From NCBI GenBank assembly GCA_026000155.1, contig BNYG01000051.1, positions 1 through 10,934 on the forward strand: a DNA stretch of 10,934 nucleotides. The letters run 5' to 3'. Shown here in pieces: positions 1-8,688 of this stretch; the first letter of the stretch is position 1; each line of letters starts with the position of its first letter. The notes below the pieces were generated by a model that was given only the letters and a program-made list of their open reading frames with translations, did not search any database and was not told the origin of the DNA. Origin of the DNA: Bacteroidia bacterium. Its GTDB lineage: Bacteria; Bacteroidota; Bacteroidia; Bacteroidales; Azobacteroidaceae. A program made the position numbers and the translations under genes.

Positions 1-162
1 AATCGGAAAAGGCGGGAGCGTTTCGTTTTTTTTACTTATAAAATCATTTTCATTCTTTTTTTCTCTAAAGAAATGGGATGATTTCCTGCCTTTTTCCGGT
101 TTTGTTTCCGTGAGAATGAACGGCTCTTCGGAGCATAAATAACTATATATTAATTTAAAAAA
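1..162 (+). other. Upstream region of the collagen-like gene
   Basis: No open reading frame of note is visible. The stretch is A/T-rich with T runs, and a 4-bp stem closed by a TTCG tetraloop (GCTC-TTCG-GAGC) lies at 123-134, about 30 bases before the start codon, where it would sit in the mRNA leader. I find no convincing TAnnTTTG box, so no promoter is placed here. The final bases before the ATG are almost pure A/T, typical of Bacteroidota leaders that lack a Shine-Dalgarno sequence. Confidence 0.4.
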
Positions 163-1152
163 ATGAAAATGAAAAAAATGATTTTTTTAATGTTGTTATC
201 CTTTTTGGGAATAACAGCAAGTATGAACGCACAGGTAGCTATTGGTACAGGTACAGGTGTGGATGGCGCCCCTGTCGCCGGCGCTGTGTTGGAGTTGGAC
301 GGAACCAAAGGCGCTTTGCTTTTGCCGAAAGTGGATGCATTAGCAACTATTGCATCGCCTGCAGCAGGTATGCTGGTTTATTTGAAATCGGATAATCAGG
401 TTTATATTTACGATGGCACTTCGTGGAATGTATATACCGGCGCCGAAGGTCCTGCCGGTGCTAAAGGGGATACAGGTTCGCAGGGACCGAAAGGAGATAC
501 AGGTGCAACTGGTGCTGCCGGTACCAATGGCGCTCAAGGACCGAAAGGTGATACCGGTGCAACAGGTGCTGCTGGTACCAATGGTGCGAAAGGTGACAAA
601 GGTGATACCGGTGCAACAGGCGCTGCCGGAAAAGGTATTTCAACCACAGTAATTAATTATGCTACGAGTGCAAGTGGTACTACGACTCCTACCAGTGGAT
701 GGGGCACTTCTATTCCATCGGTTGCTGCCGGTCAATATTTGTGGACAAGGACTGTCATTACTTACACAGATGCTACCAATTCTACGGTTTATTCGATAGG
801 CATGAAGGGTGAGACTGGTGCAACCGGTCCTACTGATTTTACTTCAGTGATCATGCCAGAGTATTTTTGGTCTACTGCTTCTACAGCTGGAGCAAGTTGG
901 CAAGATGCTAAAGCTGCCTGCGCTGCCTTAGACCCCGCTGGGTATTATCGATTGCCCACAGCTATTGAATTACGCATGGCTGCTCAATCTAGTTTGAAAT
1001 CAGGTTTTCCGACCTCTGTCACGGCCGGCTACTGGTGTGCTGACGCCAATAATGGTTTGCGAGCGTTTACGGTGAATATTAACACCGGAAACATTGGCGC
1101 TGCCACATATGGTACCAAATATGTCTATCGTTGCATATTGGGTAAGTTATAA
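163..1152 (+). CDS. Secreted collagen-like repeat protein with phage-tail-like module
   Basis: This predicted exported protein of 329 residues is probably surface-exposed or structural; its exact role is unknown. Residues 1-24 form a signal peptide (Lys-rich start, hydrophobic core, likely cleavage after N-A-Q). Residues ~25-92 contain a module seen at the N-terminus of many Bacteroidota surface proteins (VAIGTG..., LELDGTKGALLLPKV, YDGTSWN). Residues 93-157 are Gly-X-Y collagen triplets (GPKGDTGATGAAGTNGA). Residues ~158-212 (PTSGWGTSIP, GQYLWTRTVITYTD) resemble a module common between collagen repeats in phage tail and minor-structural proteins. A short second Gly-X-Y block follows at 213-224. 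The C-terminal ~100 residues contain AWQDAKAACAALDPAGYYRLPTA and end in Y-R-C-I, resembling DUF1566/FISUMP-type lectin-like folds. No type IX secretion C-terminal domain is obvious. A second ATG at 169 is a possible start. Family resemblances are from memory. Confidence 0.85.
   Translation: MKMKKMIFLMLLSFLGITASMNAQVAIGTGTGVDGAPVAGAVLELDGTKGALLLPKVDALATIASPAAGMLVYLKSDNQVYIYDGTSWNVYTGAEGPAGAKGDTGSQGPKGDTGATGAAGTNGAQGPKGDTGATGAAGTNGAKGDKGDTGATGAAGKGISTTVINYATSASGTTTPTSGWGTSIPSVAAGQYLWTRTVITYTDATNSTVYSIGMKGETGATGPTDFTSVIMPEYFWSTASTAGASWQDAKAACAALDPAGYYRLPTAIELRMAAQSSLKSGFPTSVTAGYWCADANNGLRAFTVNINTGNIGAATYGTKYVYRCILGKL
484..630 (+). repeat. 54-bp tandem repeat encoding collagen triplets
   Basis: Two consecutive 54-bp units (484-537 and 538-591) encode the same 18 residues, GPKGDTGATGAAGTNGA followed by Q or K. 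A third, shortened copy of 39 bp (592-630) begins GDKGDTGATGAAG. Differences between units are mostly synonymous third-position changes. The unit length is a multiple of three, so gain or loss of copies would leave the reading frame intact. Confidence 0.9.
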
Positions 1153-1199
1153 TTTGTCCGCAAAATTTTCTTGTTTTTCTTATCTTAAATTAATAAAAA

Positions 1200-1395
1200 C
1201 CAGAGTATAGCTAAATTGACATTTAGCTCTTACCTAACCCTCGTAAGTACATGCGAAATACGAGGGTTACATAACTATGTGTTTCCGCCGGCAGGGTGAA
1301 GATTCTCTGTTTCGGAAATGAAAGAAAAGGCAGAGTCCACTGAATTTCAAGGAAGATTATGAAGGATACATCGTATTCATAATCTTCCTTTTTTT
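1200..1395 (+). ncRNA. Possible structured RNA or 3' UTR ending in a terminator
   Basis: There is no long reading frame here but several hairpins follow one another. AGCTAAAT pairs with ATTTAGCT (1209-1216/1221-1228, loop TGAC). An 11-bp perfect stem TAACCCTCGTA/TACGAGGGTTA lies at 1235-1245/1259-1269. TTTCCG pairs with CGGAAA (1282-1287/1313-1318), enclosing a weaker CAGGG/CTCTG stem. A strong intrinsic terminator closes the series at 1349-1395. This could be an independent small RNA or the long 3' UTR of the preceding gene. No clear promoter box was found in front of it and I do not recognise a known RNA family, so the call is tentative. Confidence 0.3.
1349..1395 (+). terminator. Strong Rho-independent terminator
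   Basis: AAGGAAGATTATGAA (1349-1363) pairs perfectly over 15 bp with TTCATAATCTTCCTT (1376-1390) around a 12-base loop, and five more T residues follow, giving a 7-T tract. An A pair at the 5' foot could extend or partly reverse the signal. It would end transcription from the collagen-like gene or from a small RNA in this stretch. Confidence 0.85.
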
Positions 1396-1422
1396 AATTT
1401 CAATCCGGGGACTAATTGAGCC

Positions 1423-1731
1423 TTTTTTGGTTCACGGTACACGGTGCAAGGGTGCACGGAAGGCGAAAGGCAAGGCACAGAGTGCCGACATATTTGTAGC
1501 CAGGTGCGTTAGCGCCTGGTAATGATGCACATACCCATTCATTGAGCTGCGTAGCTGCGACACATCGACGTTAAGGTGCCGCCGCTACGCGGCTCGTTTG
1601 TTGGTTGATATGTCTATATACCAGGCGCTTACGCACCTGGCTACAAAGATGTCGGCGCTCTGCGCCTTGCCTCTCGCCTTCCGTGCACCTTTGCACCGTG
1701 TACCGTGTACCGTGAACCGTGAACAAAAAAA
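1423..1731. repeat. Long imperfect inverted-repeat element (MITE-like)
   Basis: The left arm (1429-1521, 93 nt) and right arm (1619-1718, 100 nt) are reverse complements with about six mismatches plus one 7-nt length difference, flanked by T6 (1423-1428) and A7 (1725-1731). The outer ends are arrays of a 7-bp unit, TTCACGG or TACACGG, with two units in the left arm and four in the right. The inner ends carry a smaller palindromic motif, CCAGGTGCGTTAGCGCCTGG. The 97-nt spacer has its own inverted repeat (1544-1555/1584-1595, GAGCTGCGTAGC against GCTACGCGGCTC). No protein is encoded. Transcribed, it would fold into a very long hairpin. It resembles a non-autonomous dispersed element; no target duplication is evident. 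Confidence 0.85.
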
Positions 1732-1773
1732 GATTCCAATCGTGTACTGATTAAAATAATTAATCCGGATCGC

Positions 1774-1803
1774 TTGTTATTCCAAAAAAATTATGTAAGT
1801 TTG
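1774..1803 (+). promoter_or_regulatory. Probable promoter of ssb (Bacteroidota type)
   Basis: TAAGTTTG at 1796-1803 matches the Bacteroidota -7 consensus TAnnTTTG exactly. A TTG at 1774-1776 fits the -33 element with a 19-bp spacer, within the usual range. Transcription would begin near 1810, giving a leader of about 55 bases before the ssb start. Confidence 0.65.
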
Positions 1804-1840
1804 ACGTCAAATCTTAATATTAAATTTTTTTTAATATTAA
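1800..1840. promoter_or_regulatory. Palindromes overlapping ssb promoter and leader
   Basis: TTTGACGTCAAA (1800-1811) is a perfect 12-bp palindrome whose first half is the TTTG of the -7 box. Just downstream TTAATATTAAA (1814-1824) and TTTAATATTAA (1830-1840) form an 11-bp inverted repeat with a 5-T loop. The position suits an operator plus an RNA hairpin at the 5' end of the transcript, but pure A/T palindromes arise easily by chance. Function is inferred from position only. Confidence 0.35.
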
Positions 1841-1866
1841 ATCTTAACTTCTAAATTATATTCATT

Positions 1867-2352
1867 ATGTCAGTGAACAAAATTATTTTAATTGGAAACG
1901 TAGGCAAAGAGCCTGAAGTGAAGTATTATGACAATGGGGTGTCTGTTGCGAATTTTTCGATGGCAACCACCGAGAGAGGTTATACCGCCGCCAACGGAAC
2001 GCAGGTTCCCGACCGCACGGAATGGCACAACATTGTATTGTGGAGAGGTTTGGCGGAAATCGCCGAAAAATACATCCACAAAGGGTCCAAAATTTACATC
2101 GAAGGGAAAATCCGTACCCGCTCGTACGATGACCAGCAGGGCATCAAGCGCTATGTGACGGAAGTATGGGGCGACAACCTGGAGCTATTGGACCGCAAAC
2201 CGGATGGCGGCGCTCAGGGCAACAAGCCTCCTTTACCTGAACCGTCCGCAGCTCCTGCAGCGGCTCCCCGCACGGCTCCCGCTGCACCGGCTCAAACACA
2301 AACAACGACTCCGCTTCCGGCGTCGGACGAAAACGACGACTTGCCGTTTTAA
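1867..2352 (+). CDS. ssb: Single-stranded DNA-binding protein
   Basis: SSB coats single-stranded DNA during replication, recombination and repair and recruits partner proteins. The 161-residue protein has the N-terminal OB fold at about residues 1-110 (start MSVNKIILIGNVGKEPEV; aromatic residues W53 and W59 in TEWHNIVLWRGLAEIAEKYI; GSKIYIEGKIRTRSY). A Pro/Ala-rich flexible linker follows at ~111-150. The acidic tip ends in D-D-L-P-F, the conserved docking peptide for SSB-interacting proteins. Length and architecture are normal for the family. It is the first gene of the rightward series and has its own promoter-like sequence upstream. In many Bacteroidota it is followed by gldE and gldD; here a palindrome and gldD follow directly. 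Confidence 0.97.
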   Translation: MSVNKIILIGNVGKEPEVKYYDNGVSVANFSMATTERGYTAANGTQVPDRTEWHNIVLWRGLAEIAEKYIHKGSKIYIEGKIRTRSYDDQQGIKRYVTEVWGDNLELLDRKPDGGAQGNKPPLPEPSAAPAAAPRTAPAAPAQTQTTTPLPASDENDDLPF

Positions 2353-2359
2353 AAAGTCG

Positions 2360-2394
2360 AAACCTGTTAGGTCTTAAAGACCTGACAGGTTTTT
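2360..2394. repeat. Intergenic palindrome, possible bidirectional terminator
   Basis: AAACCTGTTAGGTCT (2360-2374) pairs with AGACCTGACAGGTTT (2378-2392) over 15 bp with a single T-G wobble and a 3-base TAA loop. It is A-rich on the left and followed by more T residues, so it could terminate transcription in either direction, partly separating ssb from gldD. I recall near-identical AACCTG...CAGGTT palindromes as dispersed repeats in Bacteroidota genomes, which a genome search would confirm or refute. Confidence 0.75.
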
Positions 2395-2407
2395 AAAACC
2401 GGTAAAA

Positions 2408-4968
<2,561 letters not shown>

Positions 4969-4972
4969 GTTT

Positions 4973-5521
4973 ATGTATGAATACATTATCAAAGAAAAGC
5001 TGAAAAAATATTATAAAAATTATTCCAGGGAGAAATGCTTCTTGAATTTGAAAGACATCCGTACGGCTCTTATTTTATTTAACACGTCCGATTTCGAAGA
5101 AGTGAATACTTTTATAAACAAATTGAAGAAATTAGGAAAAAAAGTAACCGTTTATGCTTATAAAGGCAAGAAAGACGAACGTGATTACTCAAAAACACCC
5201 TACCGCATCATTACAGCGAAAGAAACCGGCAATTTGTTTGACAATAAAATGAATGAAATTGTAAAGGAATTAGATAAAAAAAAATTCGATGCCGTGATTG
5301 ATTTGACTGTCCGGAGAAATATTTCTTTAGAATATTTATTAGCTCACTCCAAGGCATCCATCAAAGCGGGCTTAAAGAAAAATGATTTTCCGCAATACGA
5401 TTTATCCATTACCGCCCTGCCGGATGCAGAAACAGAAAATTTAAAAGTCAGGGAATTAGGAAAACAAATCGTCTATTATTTACACACAATCCGTACAAAT
5501 AAAACGAACTCAAAAGAATGA
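4973..5521 (+). CDS. DUF6913-type conserved hypothetical protein
   Basis: This 182-residue, lysine-rich and probably basic protein has no signal peptide or membrane segment. It alternates hydrophobic strands (RTALILFNTSDF, KKVTVYAYKGKK, FDAVIDLTV) with helices, suggesting a small alpha/beta fold. It resembles the Bacteroidota-restricted DUF6913 family, often encoded beside ligA and dapA; the assignment is from memory of that family and its neighbourhood. The region LTVRRNISLEYLLAHSKASIKAGL is the part I remember as best conserved. Its function is unknown. The start follows ligA by 4 bp and its stop overlaps the hisG start as ATGA, so it is probably translationally coupled to hisG. Its stretch of the sequence is more A-rich than its neighbours. 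Confidence 0.75.
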   Translation: MYEYIIKEKLKKYYKNYSREKCFLNLKDIRTALILFNTSDFEEVNTFINKLKKLGKKVTVYAYKGKKDERDYSKTPYRIITAKETGNLFDNKMNEIVKELDKKKFDAVIDLTVRRNISLEYLLAHSKASIKAGLKKNDFPQYDLSITALPDAETENLKVRELGKQIVYYLHTIRTNKTNSKE

Positions 5522-6369
5522 TAAGAATTGCTATTCAGGCCAAGGGCCGACTCAATGAACAAAGTACCGAACTACTCTCGGAAGCAGGCATCCTGATTGA
5601 AGAGAGCAAACGCAAATTACTGACAAAAGCCAATAATTTTCCGGTGGAAATACTTTATTTGCGCGATGATGATATTCCGCAAGCAGTGGCCATGGGAGTA
5701 GCGGATGCAGGTATCGTAGGACTGAACGAAGTGGAAGAAAAAAAATATCCCGTGGAAGTGATCCATTCGCTCGGCTTCGGGAGATGCCGTTTGTCGTTAG
5801 CCATCCCGAAAGGCGAAAACTACGATTCTATCTACTGGTTTGAAGGGAAACGGGTGGCCACTTCCTATCCTAATATTTTGGAACGGTATTTCAAACAAAA
5901 CCATATTTTCGCCGAAATACATACTATCGCCGGATCGGTCGAAATAGCTCCGTCGGTAGGGATGGCGGATGCGATTTTTGATATTGTCAGTTCCGGAGGC
6001 ACCTTGGTAAAGAACGGCTTGGTGGAAGTGGAAAAAATAATGAATTCCGAAGCGGTTCTTATCGCCGGAAAAAATATTACGCCGGAAAAACAAGTGATAT
6101 TAGACCAGCTTTTGTTTCGTTTCGATGCCATAGAACGCAGTCGCGGAATGAAATATTTGTTGATGAACTTGCCTTGCGATGCGGTCGAAAAAGCAGCAAA
6201 AATTCTCCCCGGCGTGAAAAGTCCGACTATTTTGCCCTTGCAACAAGAAGGCTGGTGTTCGATGCATGTAGTAGTCAGCGAAAACGAGTTGTGGGGAAAA
6301 ATAGAATCCCTGAAAAGTATCGGAGCAGAAGATATTTTAGTTTTGGCGCTCGAAAAAATGATATTGTAA
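5518..6369 (+). CDS. hisG: ATP phosphoribosyltransferase, long form
   Basis: HisG condenses ATP with PRPP, the first committed step of histidine synthesis, in the cytoplasm. The 283 residues match the long form, which carries its own C-terminal regulatory domain and needs no HisZ. The N-terminal catalytic part has the typical start (IRIAIQAKGRLNEQSTELL), G-V-A-D-A-G-I-V-G-L-N, and the PRPP-binding loop D-I-V-S-S-G-G-T at 155-162. Residues ~205-283 form the ACT-like HisG_C domain (RSRGMKYLLMN, GVKSPTILPL, WCSMHVVV), where histidine feedback inhibition occurs in homologues. The start overlaps the preceding gene by 4 nt, and the stop shares one base with the hisD start (TAATG). No his leader peptide or attenuator precedes it. 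Confidence 0.97.
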   Translation: MIRIAIQAKGRLNEQSTELLSEAGILIEESKRKLLTKANNFPVEILYLRDDDIPQAVAMGVADAGIVGLNEVEEKKYPVEVIHSLGFGRCRLSLAIPKGENYDSIYWFEGKRVATSYPNILERYFKQNHIFAEIHTIAGSVEIAPSVGMADAIFDIVSSGGTLVKNGLVEVEKIMNSEAVLIAGKNITPEKQVILDQLLFRFDAIERSRGMKYLLMNLPCDAVEKAAKILPGVKSPTILPLQQEGWCSMHVVVSENELWGKIESLKSIGAEDILVLALEKMIL

Positions 6370-7661
6370 TGATTACCCTGATTGAAAATCCGGCACGGAA
6401 TACCTGGGAAGAATTAAGCCGGCGCGATGTATCCAACGATGAAACCATTTCGGCGCGCGTAACGGACATTGTGAATCAGGTACGTTTGGAAGGCGATATA
6501 GCATTGTTACGTTTAGCAAAAGAAATTGACGGATTGGAAATCAATTCGTTGCAAATCCCGGACGAAACGATTGACGCGGTATGTAGAGACAAGGCATGCC
6601 TTGTCTCTACGGAATTGCGAAATGCAATAGAAAACGCCGCAAAAAACATTCGCCTGTTTCACGAGGCCCAACGTTCAGCAGGTGTGGATATGGAAACGCA
6701 ACCGGGTGTGCGCTGTTTGCAACGCAGTATCCCGATACAAAAAGTCGGATTATATATTCCGGGAGGAACGGCTCCGCTTTTTTCTACGGTACTCATGTTG
6801 GCAATTCCTGCACAAGTAGCCGGATGCAAGGAAATTATTCTTTGCACTCCGCCGGCTAAAAACGGTTCGGTAGCTCCCGAAATTTTATTTGCCGCTTCTG
6901 TTTGCGGAGTAAAAAAAATAGTTGCGACAGGCGGCGCACAAGCCATTGCCGCCATGGCTTACGGCACACAAACCATTCCCCGGGTAGATAAAATATTCGG
7001 TCCCGGCAACCGCTATGTTACCAAGGCCAAACAATTGGTGGCGATGTCGCAGGTGGCGATAGACATGCCTGCCGGCCCTTCGGAAGTGATGGTATTGGCA
7101 GACAGCTCCGCCAAGGCCGGATTTGTAGCCGCCGATATGTTGTCGCAGGCAGAACACGGAAGCGACAGCCAGTCCATTGTGGTAGTGAATTCGCAGGAAT
7201 TAGCCGCGCAAATCGAAAATCAGTTGAACGAACAAGTCGAAAAATTGCCCCGCAAAGCATTTGCCATCAAAGCATTGGAAAACAGCAAAATTATCCTGTT
7301 GAATGAAAGACAGGAAATGATTGATTTTGCCAATACTTACGCTGCCGAACACCTGATTATTTCCATGCAAGATCCATGGGAGGTAGCGGAACATATTACT
7401 GCCGCGGGTTCGATATTCATCGGCAATTATTCGCCCGAAAGCGCCGGCGATTATGCTTCGGGAACCAATCATACCTTGCCGACATCGGGTTGGGCAAAGG
7501 CGTACAGCGGTGTCAATCTGGATAGTTTCATGAAAAAAATAACGTATCAGGAACTGACCCGGCAAGGATTGGAAAGTTTAAGCGATACAATCATCACGAT
7601 GGCTGAAGCCGAAGGTTTGGATGCACATGCCCAAGCGGTAAAAGTCAGGTTAAATACATAG
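6369..7661 (+). CDS. hisD: Histidinol dehydrogenase
   Basis: HisD catalyses the last two steps of histidine synthesis, oxidising histidinol to histidine with two NAD+. The 430-residue protein keeps the zinc ligands Q260, H263, D361 and H420 and the catalytic pair E327-H328 (AAEHLI). It also has the signatures GLYIPGGTAPLFSTVLMLA, DKIFGPGNRYVTKAKQLV, DMPAGPSEV and SAGDYASGTNH. The frame stays open upstream to an ATG at 6174, but that would overlap hisG by 196 nt with non-family sequence; MITLIENP at 6369 is the true start, sharing one base with the hisG stop. Codons 72-81 lie in a perfect 28-bp palindrome. Compared with E. coli HisD recalled from memory, the interval between I68 and E82 is four residues longer, exactly there. 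The active site is unaffected, so the enzyme is probably functional. Confidence 0.96.
   Translation: MITLIENPARNTWEELSRRDVSNDETISARVTDIVNQVRLEGDIALLRLAKEIDGLEINSLQIPDETIDAVCRDKACLVSTELRNAIENAAKNIRLFHEAQRSAGVDMETQPGVRCLQRSIPIQKVGLYIPGGTAPLFSTVLMLAIPAQVAGCKEIILCTPPAKNGSVAPEILFAASVCGVKKIVATGGAQAIAAMAYGTQTIPRVDKIFGPGNRYVTKAKQLVAMSQVAIDMPAGPSEVMVLADSSAKAGFVAADMLSQAEHGSDSQSIVVVNSQELAAQIENQLNEQVEKLPRKAFAIKALENSKIILLNERQEMIDFANTYAAEHLIISMQDPWEVAEHITAAGSIFIGNYSPESAGDYASGTNHTLPTSGWAKAYSGVNLDSFMKKITYQELTRQGLESLSDTIITMAEAEGLDAHAQAVKVRLNT
6583..6610. repeat. 28-bp perfect palindrome inside hisD
   Basis: GTAGAGACAAGGCA (6583-6596) is followed immediately by its exact reverse complement (6597-6610), with no loop bases and no mismatch. 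In the hisD frame it encodes C-R-D-K-A-C-L-V-S-T (residues 72-81). The pattern GTAGAGAC...GTCTCTAC matches a class of dispersed palindromes I recall from cyanobacterial and Bacteroidota genomes. An alternative is a local inverted duplication of the native codons for L-V-S-T, since related proteins appear to keep L-V-S there. Confidence 0.9.
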
Positions 7662-7665
7662 AAAA

Positions 7666-8688
7666 ATGATAGACCCTATTATATTAGTCAGGAAAAATAT
7701 ATTGGAACTCTCCCCCTACTCCACCGCGCGCGATGAATATGACGGTCCCTTGGGTATTTATTTGGATGCCAATGAAAGTCCTTACAATAACGATTACAAC
7801 CGCTATCCCGATCCGCATCAACGTATCCTCAAAGAACGTTTATCGCAAATCAAAGGAGCGCCTGCGGAGAATATTTTCATAGGTAACGGCAGCGACGAAC
7901 CGATTGATTTGGCATTCAGGGTATTTTGCGAACCGGGCAAGGACAATGCCGTTTCCATTGCGCCCACCTACGGCATGTACAAAGTGGCAGCCGCCATTAA
8001 TAACATCGAAATGCGGGAAGTCCGGCTGCGGGAAGATTTTTCCTTGGATGTTCCTGCCCTGCTTGCCGCCACCGATGAACACACCAAATTGCTTTTTATC
8101 TGTTCACCGAATAATCCCACAGGAAACAGTTTTCCGGCTGCGGAAATTGAACAGATTATCCAGGCATTCAACGGCATCGTGGTGTTGGATGAAGCCTATA
8201 TTGATTTCTCCGAACATCCCGGATTTTTATCCCGCTTGGCAGATTTTCCGAATCTTATTATCCTGCAAACCCTTTCAAAAGCCTGGGGTATGGCCGGGCT
8301 GCGTATCGGACTCGCTTTCGCGCGTAAAGATATAATCGCCATTTTGTCACAGGTAAAATATCCCTACAATATCAATATCGTTGCCCAACGAATAGCTTTG
8401 GAACAATTGGAAAAAAAGAGACAGGAACAAATTGCGGAAATCAGAAACCAACGGAAATGGACAGAAAAAGAACTCGCCGGTATTCCATTGGTAAAACATA
8501 TTTATCCCTCCGACGCCAACTTTTTATTGGTTCGCGTAGAAGATCCGCACCGGATATATCATAAACTGATCGGTGAAAGGATTATTGTGCGTGACCGTTC
8601 GAAGGTGCCGGGTTGCAAGGATTGTTTGCGCATCACCATCGGTACGCAGGAGGAGAATAAACGGATGATTGAGGCATTCAATACATAA
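7666..8688 (+). CDS. hisC: Histidinol-phosphate aminotransferase
   Basis: HisC transfers an amino group from glutamate to imidazole-acetol phosphate, using pyridoxal phosphate, to give histidinol phosphate. At 340 residues it fits the fold-type I aminotransferase family. Visible features are LDANESPY near the start, the GNGSDEPIDL phosphate-cup loop (73-82), N150 in SPNNPTG, D175 and Y178 in VLDEAYIDF, the Schiff-base lysine K205 in TLSKAWGMAGLRIG, R213, and a C-terminal substrate-binding arginine region (VPGCKDCLRITIGT). It starts 4 bp after the hisD stop. hisB, which follows hisC in many Bacteroidales his operons, is not present: instead the last 11 nt overlap the 3' end of the convergent fmt gene. 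Confidence 0.97.
   Translation: MIDPIILVRKNILELSPYSTARDEYDGPLGIYLDANESPYNNDYNRYPDPHQRILKERLSQIKGAPAENIFIGNGSDEPIDLAFRVFCEPGKDNAVSIAPTYGMYKVAAAINNIEMREVRLREDFSLDVPALLAATDEHTKLLFICSPNNPTGNSFPAAEIEQIIQAFNGIVVLDEAYIDFSEHPGFLSRLADFPNLIILQTLSKAWGMAGLRIGLAFARKDIIAILSQVKYPYNINIVAQRIALEQLEKKRQEQIAEIRNQRKWTEKELAGIPLVKHIYPSDANFLLVRVEDPHRIYHKLIGERIIVRDRSKVPGCKDCLRITIGTQEENKRMIEAFNT

Noticed and set aside
484..630. Tandem repeats considered as a CRISPR array
   Set aside because: The units are directly adjacent, without unique spacers, and encode Gly-X-Y collagen triplets in frame.
1154..1188. Possible promoter (TTTG and TATCTTAA) in front of the hairpin run
   Set aside because: The -7 match lacks the terminal TTTG and the spacer would be about 24 bp, too poor to call.
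1277..1362. Two 14-codon mini-ORFs (ATG at 1277 and at 1318)
   Set aside because: They are very short, overlap predicted stems and the terminator, lack ribosome-binding signals and match no leader peptide that I know.
6174..6368. Upstream extension of hisD giving a 495-residue protein
   Set aside because: The added 65 residues overlap hisG out of frame and do not resemble HisD; the start at 6369 gives the normal family length and a typical TAATG junction.
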